Source of the DNA: Halobacteriales archaeon QH_7_66_36
GTDB lineage: Archaea; Halobacteriota; Halobacteria; Halobacteriales; Haloarculaceae
Length of the DNA stretch: 64,000 nucleotides
Direction of reading: 5' to 3'
NCBI GenBank assembly: GCA_003021175.1
Contig: PXQV01000003.1
Span: 62,001-126,000, forward strand
Positions within the stretch are counted from its first letter, which is position 1. The number at the start of each line of letters is the position of its first letter. The notes under the pieces are model-generated. The model ran no database searches. It was not told the DNA's origin and saw only the letters and a program-made list of their open reading frames with translations. A program made the translations under genes and the position numbers. Positions 52,402 through 60,675 of the stretch are shown piece after piece.

Positions 52402-53231
52402 CGCGGAGCCACGCCGAGAACGCGGAGTTGGCGCTCCTGTTGGAGGTCGCTGGCACGCCGAAGCCGGGAAACGTGGACCGACACCGCGACCACGACGACC
52501 TCCGCTTCGAGCATTTCCTCGCGGGTGCGGTCGGCGCACGCGACGGGCTAGCGACCGCGGCCGACGGCGCGCCGGTCGGCGGGGCGTTCGAGCGGGCGGT
52601 CGCGGGCATGAGCGAACAGGAGGGCGGCAACACGCAGTTCGGCTGTCTGCTCCTGCTCGTGCCGCTCGTCCGCGCGGCGGCGACGGGGTCGCTGACGCGT
52701 GATAGGGTCCGCGAGGTGTGTGAAGCGACGACGGTCGCGGACGCGGTGGGGTTCTACCGCGCGTTCGAGCACGTCGACGTGGCCGTCGACGATCCGCCCG
52801 AGGGGATGGCCGAACTGGACGCGCGCCGCGGTGCGGACGCCGTGCCCGCGCTGGAGGCGCGCGGCCTGACGCTGTACGACGTGATGGCCCGCTCGGAGGG
52901 CGACGGCAACGCCGTCGAGTGGACCAGCGGCTTCCCGCGGACGTTCCGCGAGGCCGCCCGGATACGCGACGACGAGGGGCCAGTCCCGGACCGGGCCGCG
53001 CGGGCGTTCCTCCGACTGCTCGCCGAGGAGCCGGACGGGTTCGTCCGGACGACCGCCGGGGCGGACGCGGCCCGCGAGGCGACGGCCCGCGCGCAGACGT
53101 GTCTCGACGGCGAGGCGGACCCCGAGGCGCTCGCCGACGAATTCGTGGAGCGAGGTATCAACCCCGGAACGACCGCCGACATCACCTGTGCGGCGCTGTA
53201 CGTCGCGCTCGAACGCGGGGTGTCGGTGTGA
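52398..53231 (+). CDS. CitG/MdcB-like triphosphoribosyl-dephospho-CoA synthase family
   Basis: 277 residues from GTG 52398 (GTGA overlap). VAGTPKPGNVDRHRDHDDL (about 16-34) is the CitG active-site block, followed by FLAGAVGARDG and EQEGGNTQFGCLLLLVPLV. Classic members make the prosthetic group of citrate lyase or malonate decarboxylase from dephospho-CoA; no such lyase genes are here. Archaeal members may ribosylate or phosphoribosylate another substrate. The C-terminus (VERGINPGTTADITCAALYVALE) is conserved too. Confidence 0.75.
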   Translation: MTRSHAENAELALLLEVAGTPKPGNVDRHRDHDDLRFEHFLAGAVGARDGLATAADGAPVGGAFERAVAGMSEQEGGNTQFGCLLLLVPLVRAAATGSLTRDRVREVCEATTVADAVGFYRAFEHVDVAVDDPPEGMAELDARRGADAVPALEARGLTLYDVMARSEGDGNAVEWTSGFPRTFREAARIRDDEGPVPDRAARAFLRLLAEEPDGFVRTTAGADAAREATARAQTCLDGEADPEALADEFVERGINPGTTADITCAALYVALERGVSV

Positions 53232-53836
53232 GCGACGCGTGGCCGGCCGGCTGGGGTGGCGTCGCCGAGTCGGTGGTGACGACCCGCGGCCCGAACGACC
53301 GCTGGAACGTCGCGGCGCTCGGTCTCCACGCGCCCGACGGCGGCGTGACGGTGGGCGAACGGCCGGACGACCCTGTCACGGCCCGGACGTGGGGGCGCAC
53401 GCGGACGTGGCGCAACTTCACCGAGCGCGGGCGCGGCTACGTCCAGTTCACGCGCGACCCGGTCGACTTCGTGGAGGCAGCCTGCACGGTTCGCGAGGAA
53501 TCCGACCCCGTGCTCGACTCGGCGGACGCGTGGGCCGAGGTGTCCGTCGAGGAACGCGACTCGGGAACCGAGGGCGACACGACGTGGACCGACTGGACGC
53601 TCCGGGTCGTGGAGTCGGTCGTCGTGCGAGAGACCGTGCCCACGGTTTCGCGGGGGCACGGCGCGGTCGTCGAGGCGACCGTCGCGGCGTCGCGGCTCGG
53701 CGTTGCCGGCTTCGACGACGACGCGCTCCGCGACCGGATTCGATTCTTCGAGAGCGTCGTCGAGTCGGCCGCCGGCGCTCGCGAACGCGCGGCGTGGACG
53801 CGGTTCGACGAACTCGTGGACTGGCGCGAGAAGTGA
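53228..53836 (+). CDS. DUF447-family protein
   Basis: 202 residues from GTG 53228 (GTGA overlap with the preceding stop). ESVVTTRGPNDRWNVAALGLH and TRTWRNFTERGRGYVQFTRDPVDFVEAA have the look of a split-barrel flavin-reductase-like protein; DUF447 structures are of that type. DUF447 genes often accompany pterin or C1-cofactor genes in methanogens and methylotrophs. Its position at the end of a CofD operon suggests an F420- or FMN-related step. Confidence 0.72.
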   Translation: MSDAWPAGWGGVAESVVTTRGPNDRWNVAALGLHAPDGGVTVGERPDDPVTARTWGRTRTWRNFTERGRGYVQFTRDPVDFVEAACTVREESDPVLDSADAWAEVSVEERDSGTEGDTTWTDWTLRVVESVVVRETVPTVSRGHGAVVEATVAASRLGVAGFDDDALRDRIRFFESVVESAAGARERAAWTRFDELVDWREK

Positions 53837-53861
53837 CGGAAGCCGCGTCGGTCGCCGCTCG

Positions 53862-55142
53862 TCAGTCGGCCGCCGCGACCTCCTCCGAGTCGGCGGGCGC
53901 GACGACGGGGGTGCCGAAGGCGTACACCCGCTCGCCGCTCGTCACGTCCACCTCGATGAACTCCCCCGGCTCGATGCCGTAGTCGCTCGCGTTCCGGACG
54001 ACGATCTGCCGGTAGGCGCTGTCGCGACACTTCACCGAGTCGCCGTGTCCCTCCTCGACGACCAGCACCTCGCGGCGCGTGCCGACCAACGCCTCGTACG
54101 CCTCGCTCACCACGTCCATCTTCAGTTCGCTCATCGCCTTCGAGCGGTCCTTCTTCGTCTGGCCGCCGAGGCCCTTCATCTCGGCGGCGTCCGTGTTCGG
54201 CCGCTTCGAGAACCGCGTCACGTTGACCTTCTCCGGGCGCACGTCGGCGAGCAGGTCCATCGACTGCTCGTGGTCGGCCGGCGTCTCCGTCGGGAAGCCG
54301 ACGATGAAATCGGTCGACAGCGTCCAGTGGTCGAGTCGGTCGTCGAACGCCGCGACGCACTCGCGGAACTTCTCGACGCGGTGCTGGCGGCGCATGTCCG
54401 CCAGCACGTCGTCGGAGCCGGACTGGACGGGCAGGTGGATGAAGTCGTAGAGCTTCTCGTTTCGCGCGAAGGTGTCGACGAGTTCCTCGCGGATGCCGTG
54501 GACGCCGCCCGGATTCGCCATCCCGAGTCGGACCCGGAACTCGCCGTCGATGTCGCAGATGCGGTCGAGCAGCTCCGGGAGCTTTCGCTCGCCCTCGTCC
54601 CAGCCGTAGACGCCGGTGTCCTGTCCGGTCACGCGCAGTTCCGTGGCTCCGGCGTGGACCAAGGCTTCGGCTTTGCGGACGTTCTCCGCCACCGACGGCG
54701 AGTCGATGCGGCCGGTGGCGTGCTTCGTGATGCAGTACGAGCAGTTACTCATACAGCCCCGGGCGATGGGGAGGATGCCGACGACGCCGTCGAGGATGGG
54801 TTCGGCGTCGGGCGTCGTCGTCGGGCACTCCCCGTTCGTGACGGCCGCGGGCACGTCCTCCCAGTGGAGCACCTGCGCGTCGAGGTCGGCGAACTCCTCG
54901 CCCTGTGCGAGCGCCATGCAGCCGGTGACGACGAGGTCCGCCACCTCCGCTTCGAGTTCTTTGGCTCGGCGGAGCATGTTTCGCTCCGTCTTCTCGACCA
55001 CCGTGCAGGTGTTGAGGATCGCGACGTCGGCCGCGTCGAGCGGGACGCGGTGGTGGCCGGCGTCGCGCAGCCGCCGCTCGATCTCGCGGCTCTCGCCGCG
55101 GTTCGAGGTGCAGCCGTACGTCTCGATGTGGTACCGAGCCAT
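53862..55142 (-). CDS. tRNA t6A37 methylthiotransferase (MtaB/CDKAL1-type)
   Basis: 426 residues. UPF0004 domain with three Cys (YGCTSN at about 11, NTCTVV at about 46, VTGCMALAQG at about 75), then the radical-SAM motif ARGCMSNCSYCITKHATG (CX3CX2C, about 130-140), and a C-terminal TRAM domain (RREVLVVEEGHGDSVKCRDSAYRQIVV). It adds a methylthio group to N6-threonylcarbamoyladenosine at position 37 of ANN-decoding tRNAs. Archaeal members form the e-MtaB group. Confidence 0.93.
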   Translation of the reverse strand: MARYHIETYGCTSNRGESREIERRLRDAGHHRVPLDAADVAILNTCTVVEKTERNMLRRAKELEAEVADLVVTGCMALAQGEEFADLDAQVLHWEDVPAAVTNGECPTTTPDAEPILDGVVGILPIARGCMSNCSYCITKHATGRIDSPSVAENVRKAEALVHAGATELRVTGQDTGVYGWDEGERKLPELLDRICDIDGEFRVRLGMANPGGVHGIREELVDTFARNEKLYDFIHLPVQSGSDDVLADMRRQHRVEKFRECVAAFDDRLDHWTLSTDFIVGFPTETPADHEQSMDLLADVRPEKVNVTRFSKRPNTDAAEMKGLGGQTKKDRSKAMSELKMDVVSEAYEALVGTRREVLVVEEGHGDSVKCRDSAYRQIVVRNASDYGIEPGEFIEVDVTSGERVYAFGTPVVAPADSEEVAAAD

Positions 55143-55228
55143 CGTACCACAACAAGCAGACGCGTCGGTAAAAGCACGGTGGAACGGACCGAAACGCCAC
55201 CGTGCGGCCGCCGGAATCGTCGACCAGA

Positions 55229-55864
55229 CTAGCCGTCGAAGCCTTCCACGATGGCGACACCGGAACTCGCGCCGATGCGCTCCGCCCCGGCGTCGAGCAT
55301 CGCCGTCGCCTCCTCGTAGCTGCCGACGCCGCCGGACGCCTTCACCGGGAGATACTCGCTCATCAGTTCCACGTCCGCGGCAGTCGCCCCGCCGTCGGCG
55401 TAGCCGGTCGAGGTTTTCACCATCCGCGCGCCGGCCGCCTCGGCCGCCTCGCAGGCGCGGTGTTTCTCTCCGTCGGTCAGGAGCGGCGCTTCGATGATGA
55501 CCTTCACCGGGAGTGGCGTCGCCTCAACGACGGCGACCAACTCCTCGCGGACGGCATCGTCGTCGCCGGCCTTCAGCCGGCCGACGTTGATGACGACGTC
55601 GAGTTCGGTGGCACCGTCCGTCCGCGCCTGCTCGGCTTCTGCAACCTTCGTCTCGGGGGTGTGTTGGCCGTGCGGGAATCCGACGACAGTCGCGATGGTT
55701 ACCTCGGAGGCGTACGCGGTCGCATCGGCGACGTAACACGGGGGGATACAGGCGTTCATGCCGTGTTCGCGCGCCTCGTCGAGGACGCGCTCCACGTCCG
55801 CGAGCGTGGCCGTCGGGCCGAGCACCGTGTGGTCGATGCGTGCGGCGAAGGTGTCTCTGTCCAT
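55229..55864 (-). CDS. deoC: Deoxyribose-phosphate aldolase
   Basis: 211 residues from ATG 55864 ([17 protein letters not shown]); an open frame upstream is non-coding. TIM barrel with the Schiff-base lysine in [15 protein letters not shown] (about 148) and the proton-relay Lys in [15 protein letters not shown]. It splits 2-deoxyribose-5-phosphate to glyceraldehyde-3-phosphate and acetaldehyde. It feeds nucleoside salvage, and the PfkB kinase nearby (57142) may share that role. Confidence 0.94.
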   Translation of the reverse strand: MDRDTFAARIDHTVLGPTATLADVERVLDEAREHGMNACIPPCYVADATAYASEVTIATVVGFPHGQHTPETKVAEAEQARTDGATELDVVINVGRLKAGDDDAVREELVAVVEATPLPVKVIIEAPLLTDGEKHRACEAAEAAGARMVKTSTGYADGGATAADVELMSEYLPVKASGGVGSYEEATAMLDAGAERIGASSGVAIVEGFDG

Positions 55865-55937
55865 GCCGGCAGTCCGGCCGGCGCGGGTGAAAAGGTGGGG
55901 GAAACGGATTAGCTCGGGCGCGACGCAACGCGGAGCC

Positions 55938-56120
55938 ATGGACGATGCCCTCCGCCGTCGTCTCGACACCGTCGCCGCGCTGCTCGCCGGCTGTTTCCTC
56001 GTCCTACTGGCGCTCGGCCTCCAGTTCGCCACGCTGTACACCGTCGGCTTGCTCCTCGTCGGAGTGTTCGTCTGGACGGTGGGTGGCGAGTACGTCGGCG
56101 CGCTCTACTACGCCAGATAG
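55938..56120 (+). CDS. Small two-helix membrane protein
   Basis: 60 residues: [18 protein letters not shown], two hydrophobic segments ([18 protein letters not shown] and [17 protein letters not shown]) and the end YVGALYYAR. Acidic/basic N-terminus. The composition and ATG position suggest a genuine gene. Divergent from deoC (74-nt spacer). No function recognised. Confidence 0.6.
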   Translation: MDDALRRRLDTVAALLAGCFLVLLALGLQFATLYTVGLLLVGVFVWTVGGEYVGALYYAR

Positions 56121-56285
56121 CGCCCCCGAGCTCCTCCGCTGTTTGAGACTATTCACACATCCTTTCGGGAGGTAGCACCCGTCGCTCGGGAGCCACCGCG
56201 GTGAGGGCGGAGAGTACGGTCGCCGGCGCGCCCCGGGCCGTTTCGTTCCACAACGCTTTCACGGCGGCCGGTCGCCCGGTCGGAC

Positions 56286-57104
56286 GTGCCCGCGCAACTG
56301 CTCCCGACCGGGGCGTCGCTGCCGCCGCTCCCGTACCTCGCGGCGGTCCTCCTCGCGCTCGCCGCGGTCGGCGGCGCGCTCTCCCGCCACCGCCCGCCGG
56401 TCACGCCGCGCGTCGTCGCCGGATTCGCACCGTGGATGGCCGCTGGCGCGAGCGGCTACGCGCTGTTTCAGGTCGACGTCGTTCCGGACGCCGTTACGCC
56501 GCTGTTCGGCAATCCAATCGTCTACGCGAGTACGTTCGCCGTCGCCGGGGCGGTGTGGCTCGCCGTCGCCGACCGACCGGCCGACCGGTGGGCGCTCTCG
56601 GCCGTCCCCGGTGTCCTCGCCGTCACTGGGGGTGCCGTCGCCACGCTCCTCGTCGCGGCCGGCGTTGCGACCGCGCTCGCTCGGGGATCGCTGACGCTCG
56701 CGTGGCCGCTCGGCGGCCTCGGCTTGTCCGTGGCGCTTGCGGGGGGCATCTGGCTCGGCGTGCGTGACCGCGTCGGCGTCACGGGGTGGCCGGGGCTCCT
56801 CGTCCTGTTCGGTCACACGCTCGACGGCGTCTCGACGGCCGTGGGCATCCGACTCGGCTTCGGCGAGCAGACGCCGCTCTCGGCGCGACTCATCGAGGCT
56901 GGCGCGGGGTTGCCGCCGGCGAGTCTGCTCGGCGAGGCGTGGCTGTTCGTCCTCGTGAAGCTGGTCGTCGCGACGGGCGTGCTGTTCGTCTTCCGCGAGT
57001 ACGTGCGCGAGGACCCCAGCGAGGCCGCGCTGTATCTCGGCGTTATCGCCGCGGTCGGTCTCGGTCCCGGCACGCACAATCTCGTCCTGTTCGCGCTCGC
57101 CTGA
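56286..57104 (+). CDS. DUF63-family integral membrane protein
   Basis: 272 residues from GTG 56286, about eight hydrophobic helices. The archaeal DUF63 signature is visible: LVLFGHTLDGVSTAVGIRLG (about 176-195), with His and Asp in the membrane, and LGEAWLFVLVKLVVATGVLF, GPGTHNLVLF near the end. The polar residues within helices resemble intramembrane enzymes, but the activity is unknown. Upstream 56121-56285 has no gene. Confidence 0.8.
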   Translation: MPAQLLPTGASLPPLPYLAAVLLALAAVGGALSRHRPPVTPRVVAGFAPWMAAGASGYALFQVDVVPDAVTPLFGNPIVYASTFAVAGAVWLAVADRPADRWALSAVPGVLAVTGGAVATLLVAAGVATALARGSLTLAWPLGGLGLSVALAGGIWLGVRDRVGVTGWPGLLVLFGHTLDGVSTAVGIRLGFGEQTPLSARLIEAGAGLPPASLLGEAWLFVLVKLVVATGVLFVFREYVREDPSEAALYLGVIAAVGLGPGTHNLVLFALA

Positions 57105-57141
57105 CCGCGGCTTTTTGCCGTCGCCGCGCCCAGCCGCGCGT

Positions 57142-58002
57142 ATGCCCCGCGTGCTGTGTGTCGGTCACGTCAACTGGGATGTGACGCTCCGGGTCGACGA
57201 CCTGCCGGAGCCGGACGGCGAGTCGGTCGTCCGCGACACGGCCGGAACGGGCGGCGGGTCGGCGGGCAACGTCGCCGTCGGGCTGGCCGGACTGGACTGT
57301 ACGGCGACGCTCGCGGGCAGCGTCGGGAACGACGAGTACGGCCTGCTCGCGCGTCGCTCGCTCGACCGCACGGGCGTCGACCTCGCCGGCCTGCGGACGG
57401 TCGACGGCGAGACGACGACGAAGTACCTGCTCGTCGACGACGACGGCGAGGTGTCGGTGCTGGCCGCGCCGGGCGTGAACGAAGCCCTCGGTCCCGACGA
57501 CATCGACCCGGCACTCGTCGAGGCGGCCGACCACGTCCACGTCACCGCGCACCGACCGGCGACGGCCGCGCGGGTGGCCGACCTCGCCGTCGCGGCCGAC
57601 GTGCCCGTCTCCTTCGATCCGGGACGGCGGCTCGCAGACCGCGACTTCTCGGCCGTTCTCGCCCGGGCCGACCTGCTGTTCGTCAACGAGGTGGAAGCGC
57701 GGGCGCTCGACGGGCCGGACGTGCCGACCGTCGTGACGAAGCGCGGCACCGAGGGCGCAGTCGCTGAGACGCCCGACGGAACCGTCACGCACGCCGGCTT
57801 CGACCTCCCGGCCGTCGACACCACGGGCGCGGGCGACGCCTTCGCCGCCGGCTTTATCGCCGCACGCCTGCGGGGTGACGGCCCACGTGCTGCCGTCGCC
57901 GTCGCGAACGCCTGTGGCGCACTCGCGGCCGAGACGGAAGGCCCGAAAGCCGACCTCTCGTGGGATGCCGTCGAGGCCGTGCGCGGCGGGGAGCGAGACT
58001 GA
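57142..58002 (+). CDS. PfkB-family carbohydrate/nucleoside kinase
   Basis: 286 residues from ATG 57142 (MPRVLCVGHVNWDVTLRVDDLP). PfkB signature 1 is GGGSAGNVAVGLAGLDCTATL (about 40-60), and signature 2 is VDTTGAGDAFAAGFIAARL (about 220-238), with the catalytic base Asp in GAGD. It phosphorylates a sugar or nucleoside; candidate substrates (ribose, 2-keto-3-deoxygluconate, nucleosides) are not distinguished. A deoxyribose link through deoC is possible. Confidence 0.9.
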   Translation: MPRVLCVGHVNWDVTLRVDDLPEPDGESVVRDTAGTGGGSAGNVAVGLAGLDCTATLAGSVGNDEYGLLARRSLDRTGVDLAGLRTVDGETTTKYLLVDDDGEVSVLAAPGVNEALGPDDIDPALVEAADHVHVTAHRPATAARVADLAVAADVPVSFDPGRRLADRDFSAVLARADLLFVNEVEARALDGPDVPTVVTKRGTEGAVAETPDGTVTHAGFDLPAVDTTGAGDAFAAGFIAARLRGDGPRAAVAVANACGALAAETEGPKADLSWDAVEAVRGGERD

Positions 58003-58018
58003 TCTGGCTCGCGGACGG

Positions 58019-58309
58019 CTATTCGATCTTGAACGCCGGCTCGGTGAGATCCTCGCTCTTGCACTCGGGACACCGCGACGGCCGGTTGGCCGGGTCGTCG
58101 AAGTCGGAGAAGCCGCAGGCGCGACACTGCGGCGGCGCGGCCAGCAGTTCCTCGTCCGTGCCGTCCAGCGAGCGGGCGATGTGTTCGACGTGCGCGAGTG
58201 CGTCGGCCGTCGTCACGCCGAACTCGTTCGCGAGCGTGCCGGCTTCGGCGGTTTCCGCGCGGAGATGGTCGGCGATGCGCTCCCGGGTCGTCCGGTCGGC
58301 ACCCTGCAT
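58019..58309 (-). CDS. HTH plus zinc-ribbon transcriptional regulator
   Basis: 96 residues from ATG 58309 (MQGADRTTRERIADHLR). An N-terminal winged helix (AGTLANEFGVTTADALAHVEHIARSL) and a C-terminal ribbon CRACGFSDFDDPANRPSRCPECKSEDL. This compact pair is a widespread haloarchaeal regulator type. Convergent with the PfkB kinase gene. The regulated genes are unknown. Confidence 0.75.
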   Translation of the reverse strand: MQGADRTTRERIADHLRAETAEAGTLANEFGVTTADALAHVEHIARSLDGTDEELLAAPPQCRACGFSDFDDPANRPSRCPECKSEDLTEPAFKIE

Positions 58310-58399
58310 GCGCAGATGTACTCCGCCGGCCGGAATACGTTTTCCGGCACACGCGGTCCCGGCCTGCGAGCCGGGATGTTCAAGACGGGCGAGAGCGTG

Positions 58400-58561
58400 A
58401 TGTCGGATATGCCGAAAACCATGGAAGTCGTCTGCACGGACGATAGCTGCGAGTTCGACATGGCCGGACTCCACTTCACCTACGACATGCCGGACGACAC
58501 CGGCGTAGACGCGTTCTCCTGTCCCTACTGCGGGGGAGACGTCGCGGAAATCGAGGTGTAG
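58400..58561 (+). CDS. Small zinc-finger protein
   Basis: 53 residues, MSDMPKTMEVVCTDDSCEFD and then MAGLHFTYDMPDDTGV with DAFSCPYCGGDVAEIEV. Two CX4C/CX2C pairs (C12, C17; C41, C44) build a small zinc ribbon. ATGs at 58400, 58409 and 58421 are alternatives. A perfect 7-bp hairpin TCCCGGC/GCCGGGA (58357-58376) lies just upstream and overlaps the promoter zone. From memory the family is DUF7559-like. It is too short to appear in many annotations. Confidence 0.65.
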   Translation: MSDMPKTMEVVCTDDSCEFDMAGLHFTYDMPDDTGVDAFSCPYCGGDVAEIEV

Positions 58562-58611
58562 CTCCGCGCTGCTTGACTCGCGCGCCTTCGCAGTGCACAA
58601 CCGGTGAACTA

Positions 58612-58655
58612 CCCCACCTTACCGCTCGCTTGACCGCTCGCGCTTGAGGGTGGGG
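58612..58655 (-). terminator. Right-end hairpin of the second TnpB element
   Basis: CCCCACC (58612-58618) pairs with GGTGGGG (58649-58655). The inner bases CCGCTCGC...GCTCGCGC are only partly complementary. This resembles the conserved end of haloarchaeal IS1341-type elements and would be part of the guide-RNA scaffold; the tnpB stop lies inside it. Confidence 0.55.
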
Positions 58656-58787
58656 CTTCCTGCTTCCACGACGCGCTTTGCAGACACCGAGTCGGTGTCC
58701 GTAGGGAGCGCAGTCTCCACAGGCGGTGATTCGGAGTGTCCCACTCCTACATCTCCGAGGCCGCGAGAAAGAATGTTCCACGCCGTC

Positions 58788-58829
58788 GCAAACGCTTCGC
58801 GTTTGCTGCCCGTCAGACTGCGTCTGACG
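58788..58829. repeat. Paired hairpin insertion A in tnpB
   Basis: GCAAACGC-TTC-GCGTTTGC (58788-58806) and CGTCAGAC-TGC-GTCTGACG (58811-58829) are two perfect 8-bp stems with 3-nt loops, 4 nt apart. They separate DANA from the family's AWNIL by 16 extra codons, in frame and without a stop (RRSLTGSKREAFAT). Confidence 0.75.
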
Positions 58830-59461
58830 ACCGCGTTCGCGTCCCTGTCCGCCTCAAACCCGCAGGCAGGACAGGAGTGTTCGCGGACCCACAACGGCTT
58901 GTCCGTCGAGACGCCGCAGACCGCGCACTCTTTGCTCGTCCCTCTCGGTTGACCGCCACGAAATGCGTTCCTTCGCGCTCACACTTGTATTCGAGCAACG
59001 AGAGGAACATCCGCCACGCGGCAGACGCGGTGTTGCGGCTGTTCGACGGCGACTCTATCATCCCCTTGACGTTCAGGTCTTCGACCGCCACGAGGTCGTA
59101 CTCCCGAGCGTAGTAGTTCGAGAGCTTATCCAGGAAGTCGCGGCGCTTGCGTCGGAGGTCGGCGTGACACTCCGCGACTCGCCGCCGTTGCGTCTCGTAG
59201 TTGCTCGATCCGTGCTGTTTGCGCGAGAGTTTCCGTTGCTCGCGCTCCAAGCGTTCCCGTTCGTCGGACAGGTCGAGCGACCTGACTGCCGTGCCGTCGG
59301 TGTCGTGGGCGTACGTGAGAATCCCCACGTCGATACCGACGCACTTCTCAGGGTTTTCGGGTGGCTCAGGAGGTCCGCGGTCCATCTCGACGCCGAAGGT
59401 GGCGAACCACTCGCCCGTCGGTTCCTTCTTGACCGTGACCTGTTTGAGCGTGGCGTCGTCC

Positions 59462-59511
59462 TCAGAAATCGGAGATTTCTGATGGGCTGCATAAGAGCTG
59501 TCGCTCTTATG
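59462..59511. repeat. Paired hairpin insertion B in tnpB
   Basis: TCAGAAATC-GGA-GATTTCTGA (59462-59482) and CATAAGAGC-TGTC-GCTCTTATG (59490-59511) are perfect 9-bp stems, 7 nt apart. It adds HKSDSSYAAHQKSPISE between PIPD and DATLKQ of the family, in frame. Confidence 0.75.
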
Positions 59512-59610
59512 AACGTCGGGGATGGGTCGGTGGAGCCGTATCGGGATATCCGCGAGTTTCGAGAGGGACAGGACAGTCTGCCCGCCCTTCTTGTCGAGCT
59601 TGAAGCCATC

Positions 59611-59661
59611 GCCAGAAATCGCAGATTTCTGGCTGCCAACCAGAAGCCGTCGGCTTCTGGT
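59611..59661. repeat. Paired hairpin insertion C in tnpB
   Basis: GCCAGAAATC-GCA-GATTTCTGGC (59611-59633) and ACCAGAAGCC-GTC-GGCTTCTGGT (59639-59661) are perfect 10-bp stems, 5 nt apart. It replaces the SG|FKLDKK junction with HQKPTASGWQPEICDFW and shifts the frame. The first stem shares CAGAAATC with insertion B. Confidence 0.75.
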
Positions 59662-59918
59662 GACCGGACTGACTGTAGGTCACGGTCTGGAGAACCTTTG
59701 AGTACACGTCAGAGAGGTCGTCCCACCACTTCTTGAGGTCGGGGAGTTCCGACCGTAGCGTGGTCATGGACGGCAGTTCACCGTGTTCGTCTTGATACTC
59801 GTTGAGGCGGTAGCGTGTGTGGTTGTACAGTTGCCGACAAATATCGCGGTGGCGGTCCAATGCCTCGCGGTGGGCGTCGGATGGCTCAAGGCGATACTTG
59901 TAGGCGTAATACATGGCG

Positions 59919-60038
59919 CTACTCGCGTTCTTCGATGAGTTCGTCCAACTGCTCGCGGATAAACGACGAAAGATTTAGATGGTGCTGTTCAATCCACTCG
60001 TGTTGGTCCTCCCGAATAGTGATTGTCTTTCGTTTCAC
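59919..60038 (-). CDS. Small RHH-like companion of the second TnpB
   Basis: 39 residues from GTG 60038: VKRKTITIREDQHEWIEQHH, then LNLSSFIREQLDELIEERE. One beta-strand (TITIRED) and two helices: a minimal CopG/Arc-type RHH protein. Its stop lies 4 nt before the tnpB ATG on the same strand, so the two were an operon. The companion appears intact although tnpB is dead. Confidence 0.65.
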   Translation of the reverse strand: MKRKTITIREDQHEWIEQHHLNLSSFIREQLDELIEERE

Positions 60039-60225
60039 TACGATGCACGCTATACGCGATACACGCATTACTTCTTCGATGAACCGTGGGCCTGTGGCCC
60101 GAACAAGGAATATATAGAAACTGTGCGGCGCTGTATCTCCTCCATGCTCGCTTCCTTCGGCGCTACTTAATGCGGGGGAATTAGCGCCTCGATACAGCTA
60201 AAAGCGTGCCACGCGAAGCGAGCGT

Positions 60226-60675
60226 ATGAGCGACATCCGTGAGTTCGGCGAATCAGTCGGGAAGCGACTCCTCCAAGGTGCAGGCAAGGTCTCCTCGCGC
60301 GTACAGGAGGAGCGACCGCTCGCGGCGGACGTGCTCGAAGGCGACGACGCCTATCTCGCCGTCTTCGACGCGCCGGGCGTCGAGATGGACGACGTGCAGG
60401 TTCGCTTCGAGGAAGGCGCGGTGCGCGTCCGCCTCGACCGCTTCCGTGCCCTCCACGACGGGTTCGAGATGGTGTTCCCCGGCCGCGGCCTCACCCTCGA
60501 AGGGAGCGCCGACCTCCCCGAGGGTGCCGCCGTCGATCCGGAGGGAGCCGAGGCGACGCTGACCGACAACGGCACGCTCCGAGTCGAGGTGCCGAAGGTC
60601 GTCGCCGACCCCGAGGAGAGCGAGGAACACGAGACAGACGAAGGACACGAAGGCGACTCGGACGACCAAGCGTAG
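60226..60675 (+). CDS. Hsp20/alpha-crystallin small heat-shock protein
   Basis: 149 residues. The alpha-crystallin domain spans about 40-125: DAYLAVFDAPGVEMDDVQVRFEEGAVRVRLDR, then the end strand NGTLRVEVPKV (the A-x-x-x-N-G-V-L pattern). The N-terminal helix region FGESVGKRLLQGAGKVSSRVQ and a very acidic tail (EESEEHETDEGHEGDSDD) flank it. It holds unfolding proteins. The start overlaps no gene; a TATA-like GCTAAAAG lies at 60199-60206. Confidence 0.9.
   Translation: MSDIREFGESVGKRLLQGAGKVSSRVQEERPLAADVLEGDDAYLAVFDAPGVEMDDVQVRFEEGAVRVRLDRFRALHDGFEMVFPGRGLTLEGSADLPEGAAVDPEGAEATLTDNGTLRVEVPKVVADPEESEEHETDEGHEGDSDDQA

Larger units (their letters stand above)
58619..59914 (-). pseudogene. tnpB: TnpB, broken by deletion, frameshifts and hairpin insertions
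   Basis: Starts MYYAYKYRLEPSDAHREAL and runs to KVLQTVTYSQSG. Against the family a segment between TVT and YSQSG is missing. Then come insertion C (59611-59661, frame lost), SLSKLADIPIRLHR, insertion B (59462-59511, frame kept), GIDVGILTYAHD (first RuvC Asp), LVAVEDLNVKGMIESP (Glu present), and a one-base loss near 58949 (VN|REG expected VNPRGTSKE). The frame then recovers at WVREHSCPACGFEADRDANA, is split by insertion A (58788-58829) and ends WNILSRGLGDVGVGHSE. The zinc finger and final Asp are encoded but not in one frame with the rest. Not functional. Confidence 0.75.
58606..60038 (-). mobile_element. Second TnpB-only IS200/IS605-superfamily element, degenerate
   Basis: On the minus strand: an RHH-like gene (60038-59919), a broken tnpB (59914-58619) and the right end with a long imperfect hairpin (CCCCACC 58612-58618 and GGTGGGG 58649-58655), followed by GGTTGTGCACTG. 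No TnpA. It contains three paired-hairpin insertions. The tnpB subfamily differs from the element at 34190. Confidence 0.7.
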
